Notes: generated from the sequence alone by a model not told the origin. A DNA stretch of 64,000 nucleotides from Neoarius graeffei (GCF_027579695.1 NC_083587.1:62241738-62305737), one strand, 5' to 3'. Positions 32,976-39,630 are shown, counted from the stretch's first letter. Translations and numbers: made by a program.

Positions 32976-34412
32976 CACATCTTTATTCATCACACACTTG
33001 TGAAATTCCTCTCTGCATTTAACCCATCTTTATTCTATCCACATTCACTGGATTTTGAGAAACTGAGCATTTTTATTTTTTGCAAATTCGATAAATAAAA
33101 ACTTTATAAAAAACGTCCGACAAAATCATTTCTACTTTGGTGGACTTCTTAAAAACCTATCAATGGCTGCACGAATTGTCTTTCGTGTTTGTTTGTTTTT
33201 CGTAGAAAATGCCGTCTTGCTGTCACGCCAAGGTATACAATAGCTTTAGACATTTATTTAATTCTTCCTTGGACATTTCAGTGATGTAATTTTCAAACTT
33301 CTTTCCGCTTTTAAACCAATCTAAAAAATTCAACAAATTTTAATGCTTAAAGATGAAGAATGTAAACAAACAAACCAGCGAAATGACAGGAGCAATTTGT
33401 GAAAAATGCTATAATAATAGTAATTCTTGAAAAGTAAAAAAGATATGTTCTTACCATCAAATACTTTCATTCCATATTTTGTTGCTTTTTTTTGTATTTT
33501 TTGAGGGTTTTTTTCGAGTAGAGTTTTTATTTCATCCTCAGTTGGTTTAGCAAAATGCTCTGCCATTTTGTTTTTCTCTACTCACGGTATATGAGCTGAT
33601 AGCCTAGTAATAGAGTAGCCAAGCAGAGCATGCGATTGCTCATATCCAGTGAATGTGGATATAATAACCTTGAATTATCTCATTACAGTGTCACCTGTCA
33701 AGGGGTGGGATATATTAAGCATCAAGAGAATAATCAGTTCTTGAAGTTGATGTGTTGGAAGCAGGAAAAATGGGCGAGTGTAAACATCTGAGCGACTTTG
33801 ACAAGGGCCAAATTGTGATGGTTATATGAGCGGGTCTGAGCATCTCCAAAATGGCACATCTTGTGGGGTGTTCCCGGTATGCAGTTGTTAGTACCTACCA
33901 AACGTTGTCCAGGGATCCTAAGGACAAATGGTCACTGCTCACCATATACAAGCTGACTATATTGAAATCTTTTATGATGTAATTTCGATGCACTCAAAGA
34001 ATGTCTGTTCATTAATATTCCTTTTGAATAATTTTTAATTCATTCATGAGATTTAGTCCTACGTGAATATATTCGCAGCAGCAATCAATACTCTAATATG
34101 ATTTTAGGAGTTATTTAGCTCTATCTCTGATTTTATAACAATAAAATAAAGCTTATATTAAAATAAAGAGCATATGTTATAGGCTATTCAGCACAGTTAT
34201 TGGCAATATAAGTAATATTTATCTTTAATCATCTTCCCTCAAACAGAATGAGTTTAAATAATGTTCATACCCTATATACCGTCAATACTTAGCTCAATGT
34301 TTTATTTTTTTTTAACCCAGAAACCATGTACATACTGATGAACATCCTGATTTCTTAGCTTACCATTTGCATTTAGAATGCCAATGTAGAGCAGGAAAAA
34401 TTTAATCCCCAT
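15434..34412 (-). CDS. fcgbp: FCGBP-like gene (IgGFc-binding protein, VWD repeats), 5' part, 12 exons
   Basis: Minus-strand gene assembled from exons at 34412-34364, 31735-30557, 30463-30123, 30038-29465, 28030-27432, 27235-26665, 26444-25849, 24030-23460, 21291-21095, 21009-20874, 18494-18166 and 15992-15434. All junctions have AG/GT sites and phases fit, giving about 1,900 codons. Order: signal peptide, IgGFc-binding domain, proline linker, then four VWD-C8-TIL modules. FCGBP proteins are secreted by goblet cells and cross-link or modify mucus. A TIL+VWD exon (phase 1 to 0) alternates with a VWD+C8 exon (phase 0 to 1), so each pair is a symmetric 1-1 cassette that can be duplicated. The fourth module has its first exon split in three. 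Modules 1 and 2 keep the GDPH cleavage motif; 3 and 4 do not. The 3' end is not found. Other giant VWD proteins such as mucins or zonadhesin are less likely because of the IgGFc domain. Confidence 0.9.
15996..16356. other. Intron sequence with (AAT)n microsatellite
   Basis: No exon seen. An (AAT)n tract at about 16247-16282 is followed by A/T-rich runs leading to the palindromic MITE. Confidence 0.7.
16357..16554. mobile_element. Palindromic MITE (about 200 bp, arms about 80 bp)
   Basis: The two halves are near-perfect inverted copies. The left arm has AAGTACAAATAA, TTTTATATTCTGTTGATTTT and GGAGGCCACTACAAGCACAA; the right arm has the same words in reverse complement. Only about 30 bp of loop separates them. 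No coding capacity. Confidence 0.85.
16930..17510 (+). mobile_element. Crypton-like fragment with N-terminal ORF stub (copy A)
   Basis: Ends share ATTCTATCCA-CATTCACTGG words with copy B at 32808-33672 in the opposite direction. Inside is the start of a reading frame [20 protein letters not shown], which resembles the N-terminus of teleost Crypton (tyrosine-recombinase, DUF3504) proteins as I remember them. The ORF stops after about 40 codons, so this is a deleted, non-autonomous copy. Another repeat (about 17160-17270: GGTGGCAGTAATGCACC, GAAGAAGAAG, poly-C) is inserted in the middle. Confidence 0.6.
17512..17615. repeat. Hairpin at the end of Crypton-like copy A
   Basis: TTATTCCACTTAAGCTCATC is followed by CGGCTTATAG and, after a short loop, inverted complements ending GATTTCATGGAATAA. 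An equivalent hairpin lies at the outer end of copy B (32806-32905), so it belongs to the element. Confidence 0.65.
17616..18160. other. Intron sequence with (ATT)n tracts
   Basis: Nothing coding. ATT repeats at about 18036-18076 and an AAT run at 18112-18133 lie just downstream of exon 11. Confidence 0.7.
18166..18494 (-). CDS. fcgbp: FCGBP-like exon 11: VWD4 N-half (GDPN variant)
   Basis: Acceptor CTATTCAAG|ATCCC. It encodes a short cysteine-rich lead ([20 protein letters not shown]) and VWD4 with [20 protein letters not shown]. The cleavage-site His is replaced by Asn. Ends HNKVI|GTGAGT, phase 0. Confidence 0.9.
18543..20135 (+). mobile_element. Tc1-like transposon with long (about 200 bp) terminal inverted repeats
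   Basis: Flanked by TA on both sides (18541-18542 and 20136-20137). It begins CAGTAGTGTTTGAGGGTTTG and ends with the inverted partner GGGTTCACAAACTTTCAAGC. The inverted repeats run for about 200 bp, for example CATCATCAGATTTTCACACA at each end. A broken transposase lies between. It sits in the intron between exons 10 and 11 of the FCGBP-like gene, in the opposite orientation. Confidence 0.95.
18910..19850 (+). pseudogene. Tc1-like transposase, broken
   Basis: It starts [20 protein letters not shown] at 18910, then shifts frame near 18990. The next frame (19035-19559) has the helix-turn-helix linker [14 protein letters not shown] and the first catalytic Asp in [13 protein letters not shown], and ends at a TGA after GTMNSE. 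A last frame (19629-19850) has the second Asp in MQQDNNPKH and the third acid in [14 protein letters not shown]. All three catalytic residues remain, but one frameshift and at least one stop inactivate it. Confidence 0.92.
20144..20834. mobile_element. MITE with CTGTGTCC inverted ends
   Basis: CTGTGTCCGAAATCACTCAC at the left is matched by the inverted GAGTTATTTTGGACACAG at the right. Both flanks contain repeated ACTATATAGTGAG words. This resembles a widespread teleost MITE. No ORF. It lies directly beside the Tc1 element, so intron 10 is almost all mobile DNA. Confidence 0.8.
20874..21009 (-). CDS. fcgbp: FCGBP-like exon 10: TIL3 end, short cysteine-rich exon
   Basis: Acceptor TGTTCCTGCAG|TCTGGGG. 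It encodes [39 protein letters not shown] and CVWG, the same segment that follows TIL in exons 5 and 7. Donor GG|GTAAGT, phase 1. It is separated from exon 9 by only about 85 bp. Confidence 0.85.
21095..21291 (-). CDS. fcgbp: FCGBP-like exon 9: TIL3
   Basis: Acceptor TTTTTCCAG|CAATG. It encodes [36 protein letters not shown] and [11 protein letters not shown], then donor AAG|GTGAAT in phase 0. In modules 2 and 3 this part is fused to the following VWD exon; here it is separate. Confidence 0.88.
21340..21800 (+). repeat. 65-bp minisatellite, about 7 units
   Basis: Units start at ACTGATTTGTTGAACAC (21371), 21436, 21501, 21566, about 21631, 21703 and 21768. Each carries AATAGAAGTGAAT, TCATGAC, AAGATTCA and GACTCA. 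The first four are closely similar and later ones diverge. It lies in the intron between exons 8 and 9. Confidence 0.9.
22005..22215 (+). repeat. tRNA-derived SINE fragment
   Basis: GAGTTGGCCTAGTGGTAAGTG resembles a pol III A box. It is followed by a decayed B box and by GGTCATACCAAAGATCATCA, a body seen in teleost SINEs. Confidence 0.6.
22425..22622 (-). repeat. Dispersed 160-bp-unit element, short copy (1 unit)
   Basis: It has the end sequences of the family (GTGTAGCTCACTCCGGCCCT at one side, CATCGCCTGTTGGCCATATG at the other). Only one internal unit remains (CAGAAAGAATCGAAATCAG, GATTGAGAGAGAAGAA). Full copies are at 24830-25432 and 50789-51385. Confidence 0.8.
22690..22840 (-). repeat. 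Inverted minisatellite units matching 21340-21800
   Basis: On the minus strand these read CACTGATTC, GAATGAAAGAGAAGCGAATC, TTGGTCATGACTGAAAAGAA, GATTCACTGATTCC. They are about two units of the same 65-bp repeat in opposite orientation. Confidence 0.7.
22850..23118 (-). repeat. SINE-like repeat, relative of 8795-9085
   Basis: Shares the CATTCATGCCTAGG, GACACCAGTGCCAATCACAG and ACACACAAATTTACACAC type words with the other copy. Diverged; a short internal duplication (ACACAAATTTAC) is visible. Confidence 0.5.
23128..23316 (+). mobile_element. tRNA-derived SINE with LINE-type tail
   Basis: A-box-like CATGGCCTAATGGTTAGAGA and B-box-like GGTTTGAGTCC lie at the head. The body has CTTAAGCAAGGCACCTAACC. 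The tail ATCTGCTAAATGCC plus AATGTAATGTAAT is like the tail at about 13625. Confidence 0.78.
23460..24030 (-). CDS. fcgbp: FCGBP-like exon 8: VWD3 C-half and C8
   Basis: Begins [15 protein letters not shown]. It contains [20 protein letters not shown] and C8 cysteines ([34 protein letters not shown]). Donor C|GTAAGT, phase 1. Confidence 0.93.
24060..24474. other. Intron 7 sequence, nothing recognised
   Basis: AT-rich, no exon-like frame with splice sites, no clear repeat boundary. Confidence 0.6.
24475..24712 (+). repeat. Teleost dispersed repeat (TTGTCCCAAC...GGGGTTGTA type)
   Basis: ATTGTCCCAACATTTTTTGG at the start and TTGGAATTGGGGTTGTAG at the end, with CAGGCATCAAATTCAGAATG inside. This is a common fish repeat as I remember it. 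No coding content. Confidence 0.55.
24830..25432 (-). mobile_element. Dispersed 160-bp-unit element, full copy (3 units)
   Basis: It carries three diverged tandem units. Each has GAATTGA-AGAGAAGAAGCGAT, CCAGAAAGAAT and GGTAGAAG(TT/C)TATGCACCC blocks. Outer ends are TGGCGTAACTCATTCCGGCC and ACATGAGCTAACAA. It is non-coding. The imperfect ends AGCTCAYYCCGGCC suggest a non-autonomous DNA transposon, but I see no clear target duplication. Confidence 0.8.
25849..26444 (-). CDS. fcgbp: FCGBP-like exon 7: TIL2 and VWD3 N-half (GDPH lost)
   Basis: TIL domain ([37 protein letters not shown]) and a trypsin-inhibitor-like end ([20 protein letters not shown]). VWD3 follows. Where the other modules have GDPH, this one reads [17 protein letters not shown], so the autocleavage site is absent. 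Ends PWEIR|GTAATT, phase 0; that donor is weaker than the others. Confidence 0.9.
26474..26531 (+). repeat. (CA)n microsatellite
   Basis: About 29 CA units in intron 6, about 30 bp upstream of exon 7's acceptor (minus strand). Confidence 0.95.
26665..27235 (-). CDS. fcgbp: FCGBP-like exon 6: VWD2 C-half and C8
   Basis: Begins [15 protein letters not shown]. It contains [20 protein letters not shown] and a C8 domain ([39 protein letters not shown]). Donor C|GTAAGT, phase 1. Confidence 0.93.
27432..28030 (-). CDS. fcgbp: FCGBP-like exon 5: TIL1 and VWD2 N-half
   Basis: TIL domain with the usual cysteine pattern ([52 protein letters not shown]). Then VWD2 with an intact GDPH ([20 protein letters not shown]). 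Ends FGKVL|GTAAGT in phase 0. Confidence 0.93.
28617..29229 (+). mobile_element. Mermaid/DANA-type SINE interrupted by another insertion
   Basis: Begins GGGCGGCACGGTGGTGTAGT and ends in (GGAT)n. A short internal duplication (AATTGACTGTAGGTGTG...) is visible at about 28792-28840. The flanks TATGTGCA / TATATGCA are a probable target duplication in the host element. The body stops at CAGCTGGGATT and resumes at ATATGCTCCAACTTGCC around a 200-bp insert. Confidence 0.85.
28931..29134 (-). repeat. LINE-tail-like fragment nested in the SINE
   Basis: CAAATTCAAAACACTTTATTTGTCCTC-type start, then A-rich runs. It looks like the 3' end of a LINE in antisense. Family uncertain. Confidence 0.5.
29465..30038 (-). 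CDS. fcgbp: FCGBP-like exon 4: VWD1 C-half and C8
   Basis: Begins [15 protein letters not shown] and contains the calcium-loop and CGNY motif [18 protein letters not shown]. The cysteine-rich C8 part follows ([45 protein letters not shown]). Donor T|GTAAGT, phase 1. Confidence 0.93.
30123..30463 (-). CDS. fcgbp: FCGBP-like exon 3: proline linker and VWD1 N-half
   Basis: Acceptor CTTTCAG|AGC. A run of prolines ([11 protein letters not shown]) joins the N-terminal domain to the first VWD. A short Cys-rich stretch ([17 protein letters not shown]) is followed by [20 protein letters not shown]. The GDPH sequence is the site known for autocatalytic cleavage in FCGBP and some mucins, and it is intact here. 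Ends [16 protein letters not shown] in phase 0. Confidence 0.92.
30557..31735 (-). CDS. fcgbp: FCGBP-like exon 2: IgGFc-binding N-terminal domain
   Basis: A single 1,179-nt exon, residues 17-409. The acceptor TCTCTGCAG|CAGTC lies after a (CT)n tract. It starts [20 protein letters not shown]. Typical blocks of the IgGFc-binding domain follow: [70 protein letters not shown], and near the end [16 protein letters not shown]. It ends with donor G|GTAGGT. This domain separates FCGBP from mucins and von Willebrand factor. Confidence 0.93.
31807..32492. mobile_element. Tc1-type MITE with a nested SINE fragment
   Basis: Flanked by TA. Left end CAGTACCAGTGAAAAGTTTG; right end ACAAACTTTTTACTGGTATTG is the inverted partner. 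The interior (GAAAAGCATTCCAGGTGACTA) resembles a common teleost/salmonid Tc1 relative. There is no intact ORF. A minus-strand SINE 3' fragment with a (CTCAT)n tail lies at about 32115-32247. Confidence 0.82.
32600..32745 (-). pseudogene. Decayed duplicate of FCGBP-like exon 1 and its 5' flank
   Basis: On the minus strand an ATG at 32627 reads [11 protein letters not shown] then stop, against [13 protein letters not shown] in the real exon. Similarity extends into the upstream flank: AATTCATTCAGACTTATAGTG against AATTAATTCAGACCTTTAGTG, then TTCATAGGCAG-like words. It lies in intron 1 of the gene and is a relic of local duplication. Confidence 0.72.
32747..33950 (+). mobile_element. Tc1/mariner-like element 5' part, split by a Crypton-like copy
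   Basis: The left piece (CATACGCCAATCAGCATAAC, ACAGGTGAAGTGAATA) ends at about 32806. The right piece resumes at about 33673 with ATCTCATTACAGTGTCACCT. It then carries a transposase start ([22 protein letters not shown], from GGGCGAGTG) that is already broken. It stops at about 33950. Confidence 0.65.
32808..33672 (-). mobile_element. Crypton-like fragment with N-terminal ORF stub (copy B)
   Basis: Inverted relative of copy A. A frame starts [20 protein letters not shown] at 33566 (minus) and runs about 40 related codons ([13 protein letters not shown]) before losing similarity. The terminal hairpin is at 32806-32905 and a (GAAA)n tract at 32909-32975 lies between hairpin and body. The left/right words CACATTCACTGGATTTTGAG and ATATCCAGTGAATGTGGATA are inverted. 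Confidence 0.62.
33951..34350. other. Intron 1 sequence, nothing recognised
   Basis: AT-rich sequence with no ORF or repeat boundary I can support. Confidence 0.6.
34364..34412 (-). CDS. fcgbp: FCGBP-like exon 1: signal peptide
   Basis: The ATG at 34412 starts [16 protein letters not shown], a short hydrophobic secretion signal of 16 residues, followed by donor G|GTAAGC. An acceptor-like TTTTTTTACAG ends two bases before the ATG, so a 5' noncoding exon is likely upstream. Phase 1 fits exon 2 exactly. Confidence 0.8.
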
Positions 34413-34550
34413 GTCTGTAAAAAAAATTATGTTAAATAGCATTATTTTCAAGAATTGATCCAAAATTAATTCAGACCTTTAGTGCTATATTCATAGGCAG
34501 AGTAAAGACATACGTACCTGCAGCCTACAATAAGTGACACCTATCATAGG

Positions 34551-34563
34551 AGGTTTAAATAGC
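34551..34563 (-). promoter_or_regulatory. Possible TATA box of the FCGBP-like gene
   Basis: On the minus strand GCTATTTAAACC lies about 140 bp before the ATG. A GCAG|GTACGT donor-like site at about 34518 and the acceptor just before the ATG suggest a small 5' noncoding exon between them. This is inferred only. Confidence 0.35.
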
Positions 34564-35516
34564 ATTGCAGATGAGATCATTCTCAAATATTTATCTAAGT
34601 GTTTGTCAGGAACAGGATCTAATTTTTATGTTTTTATGCAAATCTACAATCATATTTGTGCATGTAGTTGCTCATCATAGAAGTATTATCAGTGTCCTCA
34701 ATAAAACAAACACATGCTGCTCGAGGTTCAATTTGGGTTAATCCCTCAAGAGCAATATTTATGTATTTGGATTTGGAAAGGGTTGGGTTTCTCGGACTAG
34801 GTACAAAATTAAAGCCGATGTACAAATATTGACCTTTTTTCTTAAATGTTCCATGCCTATATGTCTGTTGGGCTGTATGGTATTTGAAAGAAATTTGAAA
34901 AATAAAATAAAATAAAATAAAATCAACAAAAGTTTATTAAACCACAAATGATCTCTCATATTAATTGTGTTCAGTTTACTGTCTTCTTTAAGTTTCCAAC
35001 ACTAATCCCAGTAAATAGACTAATTTTTGAAAACATCAGACAAAAAAATCCTAACTACTAATTTAAGGACAGACAATTTAAGTAACCCTTTAGTTAACAA
35101 TACACCTGAATTAGATCAGCAATTAGAATGTTTTACTTAGAGAAACTGAACTAACTTCACTACTTTCCACATCAAAATCTTCTACTTGTGTACTAGATCC
35201 CCTACCTACACGACTCTTCAAACAAATAACATCAGAAGCAATTAAACCACTTCTAAAAAATAATCAAGTCTTCCCTTAGAATTGGCTATGTACCTAAATC
35301 CTTTAAACTTGCAGTTATCAAACCCCTGATTAAAAAAAACTGACCTTGACCCCTGTCAGGATTTAGATCTCATCATCGCACAGAGACAGCACTGGTTAAA
35401 GTAGTAAATGACCTACTATTGACCTCTGATCAGGGCTGTGCTTCCCTGCTTGTACTGCTTGACCAGTCTTTGACACCATAAATCATACCATTCTCCTGGA
35501 TAGACCAGAAAATGTT

Positions 35517-35960
35517 GTGGGAGTCAAGGGAATGACTCTCTCTTGGCTCTGGTCTTATTTAACTGATCACTATCAGTTTGTTAATGTAAATGTTGATTTT
35601 TCTAGACATGCTGAGGTAAAGTTTGGTGTTCCACAAGCTTCTGTCTTAGGTCCACTGCTTTTTTCTTTATATATGCTACCTCTGGGTGATATTATTCATA
35701 AGCATGGTATGAGCTTCCACTGTTATGCTGATGACACACCAAAGCCAGATGAGAGACACCAGCTTAATAAAACTGACAAATGTGTAATGGACATTAGACA
35801 CTGGATGCTTATTAACTTCCTCCTGCTTAACTCTGACAAGACAGAAGTACTTTACGAGGACCACATGCAGCTGGAAGTGGTTTTCAGATTATGTAGTAAC
35901 TCTGGATGGCCTTTCTGTTTCTTCATGTGCAGCAGTAAGAGACCTCAGGGTCATCACTGA
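35517..35960 (+). pseudogene. L2-like reverse transcriptase fragment
   Basis: Contains MTLSWLWSYLTDHYQFVNVN, FGVPQASVLGPLLFSLYMLP and the catalytic HCYADDT, followed by LNSDKTEVL. Upstream stops break the frame before 35517, and the frame is lost again after 35960. This is only the central palm of the enzyme and is inactive. Confidence 0.88.
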
Positions 35961-36078
35961 CTCCAGTCTTTCACTGACTCCAGTCTTTCATGTCAGTAAC
36001 ATTATGAGGATAGCTTTCTTTCATCTCAGAAATATTGCTAAGACAAGAAATATGTCATTACATGATGCAGAAAAACTA

Positions 36079-36220
36079 TCCATCCATCCATCCATCCATC
36101 CATTATCTGTAGCTGCTTATCCTGTTCTACAGGGTCACGGGCAAGCTGGAGCCTATCCCAGCTGACTATGGGCGAGAGGTGGGGGTACACCCCAGACAAG
36201 TTGCCAGGTTATTGCAGGGC
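36079..36220 (-). mobile_element. SINE 3' fragment with 13-bp target duplication
   Basis: (CATC)n head, then the reverse complement of the SINE tail (CTGTTCTACAGGGTCACGGG). Flanked by TGCAGAAAAACTA at 36066-36078 and 36221-36233, a clear duplication within the L2 sequence. Confidence 0.9.
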
Positions 36221-36946
36221 TGCAGAAAAACTAGTTCATGTTTTTTTTTTAAATCTCTAGGTTGGATTGTTGTAATGCCTTACTGTCTGGATGTACCGTA
36301 TGTGAATCCACATTGAACTGGCTCCCAATCAAATTTCATATCTATTATAAAATACTACTATTGACCCTTAAAGCACTGAATGGTCTCACACCACAGTACT
36401 TGAGTGAACTTCTGATCCTTCATGACCCACCACGCCTACTTGGATCAAAAGGTGCAGGCTATCTGTTGGTACTCATATAGTGAAGGCTATATCAGGGGGC
36501 AGAGCCTTTCCTTACAAAGCCCCACAGTTATGGAACAGCCTTCCAAGTCATTTTCAGGACTCAGACACCGTCTCGGTGTTTAAGTCTAGGCTGAAAACAT
36601 AACTGTTTAGTCAAGCCTTTTGTTAATAGTTTTTTATTAGGTAAGGGAGTAGATCTGGAGGGTCCTCAGGCATAGAATGTTTTGGTAAACTGGGATGTAT
36701 GGCTACTGTTCCTCCCCCCCCATACATACACACACGTTCACTCAGGTTAGTTGATGGTGTAGTGTAGGGGTGGCCAAACTACGGCCCGCGGGCCAACTGC
36801 GGCCCATCACTCTCTTTTATGTGGCCTGCCATGAATTATAAAAATTAAACTGTAATTTGGCCTGTTGTAATGTCAGTCTGAGTACATTGCACTTTTTAGT
36901 TTCAACACTGGGTGGCGCTGCAATTTTGAGCAAGATTTGGCTCTGC

Positions 36947-37322
36947 GGGCAGCACGGTGGTGTAGTGGTTAGCGCTGTCGCCTCACAGCAAGAAGGTCCT
37001 GGGTTCGAGCCCCGTGGCCGGCGAGGGCCTTTCTGTGTGGAGTTTGGATGTTCTCCCCGTGTCCGCATGGGTTTCCTCCGGGTGCTCCGGTTTCCCCCAC
37101 AGTCCAAAGACATGCAGGTTAGGTTAACTGGTGACTCTAAATTGAGCGTAGGTGTGAATGTGAGTGTGAATGGTTGTCTGTGTCTATGTGTCAGCCCTGT
37201 GATGACCTGGCGACTTGTCCAGGGTGTACCCCGCCTTTCGCCCGTAGTCAGCTGGGATAGGCTCCAGCTTGCCTGCGACCCTGTAGAAGGATAAAGCGGC
37301 TAGAGATAATGAGATGAGATGA
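36947..37322 (+). mobile_element. Mermaid/DANA-type SINE with target duplication
   Basis: GGGCAGCACGGTGGTGTAGT start and GATGAGATGAGA tail. Flanked by GATTTGGCTCTGC (36934-36946) and GATTTGGCTCCGC (37323-37335), one mismatch. Confidence 0.93.
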
Positions 37323-37465
37323 GATTTGGCTCCGCTCTAGACTCTTTGGTTGAGTTACTCATGTTTGCTCACGTTACTGTTGTTTACTTTATTGGTTGTT
37401 GCCTTGGAGACGAGCAAAGCACTCAGATGAGCGATTACATGCGCTATCACAGTAACTGACAAAAG

Positions 37466-37803
37466 ATGGAAGTGAAAAGACGAAAAATAGTGAGTGTAGA
37501 AAATTTCAGACTCGATGGGAAAATGAATACTTTTTCATAGAGATTAAGGGAAAATGTGTTTGTTTGATTTGCAAGGAGTCTGTAGCAGTGATGAAAGACT
37601 ATAATGTTCGAAGACACTATGAAACTAAACATCAGTCATACACTTCATACACTGGCCTGGAGAGGGAGAGAAAAGTCAAACAGATGACAGCTAGCCTGTT
37701 AGCGCAACAGCAGCATTTTTTTCGTGCCAACAAACTTCAAGAAAACAGCACCAGAGCTAGCTATGAGGTATCTCAACCGATTGCTGAGCATGGAAAACCT
37801 TTT
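37466..37803 (+). pseudogene. hAT transposase N-terminus (BED/C2H2-type zinc finger)
   Basis: A start at 37466 (MEVKRRKIVS) needs a frameshift near 37500 to reach the frame with CVCLICKESVAVMKDYNVRR and HYETKH, a Cys2-His2 DNA-binding finger. It continues through QMTASLLAQQQHFFRAN to EHGKPF, where the nested transposon breaks the gene at 37803. The rest resumes at 39631. Confidence 0.85.
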
Positions 37804-39630
37804 AGTAGAGCTGTTAAGGCCCTATAAACATAAGAATTGTGCACAACATGATAAAAGCATGAAACTTTCAGGGTTTGTTCTCCAGGGCATAACAATTAAT
37901 TTAAGATCTGGAGGCGCTCTCAGTTTGACCTTGGAGGTCATTTTGAGGTCATTGACCCTTGTTATGTGCAATTTCAATGGACAGGATTAAAAATTGGGGC
38001 ATTTTATCATATAAGTGTGACAAAAATTGTAATTACATGTGGATTTCCATTTTTCTAGGTCATGAGGGTCCATTTATAGTGATATTACACTTAGAAGTCA
38101 AGGTTAAGATGAAGGTCACTCTAAAATATATGATGTGTTATGTCAATTTCAACAACTTTTATGATTTTGTAGAATATTGCCAAGTAGTATATACTTTGTA
38201 ATTGTAAAATGACTTCCAAATGAGTGATACAAGTGATACAGGCCTAATGTGAGTATTCTAATCATTGCAGTCTCCAGAACATGCACAAAGGGCAGTACAC
38301 TTCAATTCTGCCTTTTTGCATTTGCAGTGACCACAACAGCCCTTTTTGCAACCACAATGCAAAAGCTCATAGCACGACTGTGAGGCCTCAGGTAGTGTTG
38401 TCCAAAGTGGCTGCCATCCATCATCACTGTTAACCCATCCCCAGTCTGAAGGACTTGGCAACTGGGGGCTAATAACCAAGGCAAGGTTCCATACATGAGC
38501 CTGATACATGGCTCGTTTGATGTGTTGTCTCAAAGCAGCTTGTGTAGGGGGGATGTTTTCCAACGATCTTGACTTTCGTGTGAAAAGATGTTTCCGTGCC
38601 TCATTGACACCTACACATGCACTTGTTCTGTCATAAATGAGAACAACAAAGCATTCCAGCTGTGACAAAGACAGGTCACTCAGTTCTTGTGGCATTTGCA
38701 ACATTTCGTGAAAAGCCTCCGTGACTTCTGGGTACACAAGCCACGTGTCCCAAGCAGTCTTTGTACCACGGCCACAGAATGCTGATGTTGTATCACAGCC
38801 AGTGAAAGAATGAAATGCGAGCAAAGCATCGCTAGTGGAAGGACCAAGAGCAGCAACCACCTTGTGGATGCCAATATAGCAGAAAGTGCTACCAGTTCCA
38901 AAGGCTATCCACATTTCTTCAAGGTCAACTTTCTGAAATACAGCTACTGCCAAGACGACCACATCTGAATCCACTGTTCTAACTAACACATTTTTAAGTC
39001 CCTTTTTAGCAGCATCTGCCACATGAAGGAATAGCCTTGTGTCTGCCTCCTCTTGAGTGCATGGAACCAAATTACTTACATCACAGTCAACAGGAGAGCT
39101 GAGGACATTTTTTTCGTTTGTGGCATATACTTCTTTGCCAGGAGCTAATGCCATGACAGCAATTTGAACAGAAAGAAAGTGGAACAATTCTGTTTTGTTT
39201 TCACTAACAGATAAGAAATCCTTCCAGTTTAATGATTAAATTTATGTAGTTTACCTGGGTATCTATCAGTTACAGTTCATCTGCCATTTCCCAATTTTAC
39301 TTTATTATCATTACGTTTTTTGTTTATTTCATTCATTTACCTCTATGGGTGTATATCTATTTATGTTTATTTACTTGATTATGCCTTAATACATGCATAT
39401 TTATACTTACTGTACATTTTTAGCAAAATTGCTCCCAAAAACACACCCATTTCAGCTCTCATGCATAGAAATGTCCTATTGATGACCTCAATGACCTCTA
39501 ATTGACCTCCAAGGTCAAACTGAGAGCGCCTCCAGATCTTAAATTAATCGTTATGCCCTCAAGAACAAACCCTGAAAGTTTCATGCTTTTATCATCTTGT
39601 GCACGATTCATCTGCTTATCTGCTCTACTA
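37803..39630. mobile_element. 1.83-kb transposon with ~155-bp TIRs and 3-bp TTT duplication
   Basis: Ends are TAGTAGAGC and GCTCTACTA, flanked by TTT at 37800-37802 and 39631-39633. The inverted repeats extend about 155 bp inward; shared words include ATGATAAAAGCATGAAACTT, TCAGGGTTTGTTCT and TCTGGAGGCGCTCTCAGTTT. It splits the hAT transposase codon run between KPF and SDGEF. It holds one minus-strand ORF (38258-39187). The 3-bp duplication and a nuclease ORF suggest an Academ-like or unclassified cut-and-paste family; this is inference. Confidence 0.88.
38258..39187 (-). CDS. Transposon ORF with PIN/XPG-like nuclease motifs and Cys-rich tail
   Basis: The frame is open to about 39250, upstream of the first ATG (39187), as far as an in-frame TAA. 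It shows acidic clusters in CTQEEADTRLFLHVADAA, TVDSDVVVLAVA and FHSFTGCDTTSAFCGRG. Their order (EAD, then DxD, then GCDT) resembles the nuclease core of PIN/XPG proteins. The C-terminus, CGCKKGCCGHCKCKKAELKC then CACSG, looks like a tesmin/TSO1-type CXC zinc module. Similar proteins recur in fish and cnidarian genomes, as I recall. It probably lacks an N-terminal half because the open frame begins abruptly. It has no internal stops, in contrast to most mobile ORFs here. Function in transposition is inferred from its place between the inverted repeats. Confidence 0.7.
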   Translation of the reverse strand: MFHFLSVQIAVMALAPGKEVYATNEKNVLSSPVDCDVSNLVPCTQEEADTRLFLHVADAAKKGLKNVLVRTVDSDVVVLAVAVFQKVDLEEMWIAFGTGSTFCYIGIHKVVAALGPSTSDALLAFHSFTGCDTTSAFCGRGTKTAWDTWLVYPEVTEAFHEMLQMPQELSDLSLSQLECFVVLIYDRTSACVGVNEARKHLFTRKSRSLENIPPTQAALRQHIKRAMYQAHVWNLALVISPQLPSPSDWGWVNSDDGWQPLWTTLPEASQSCYELLHCGCKKGCCGHCKCKKAELKCTALCACSGDCND

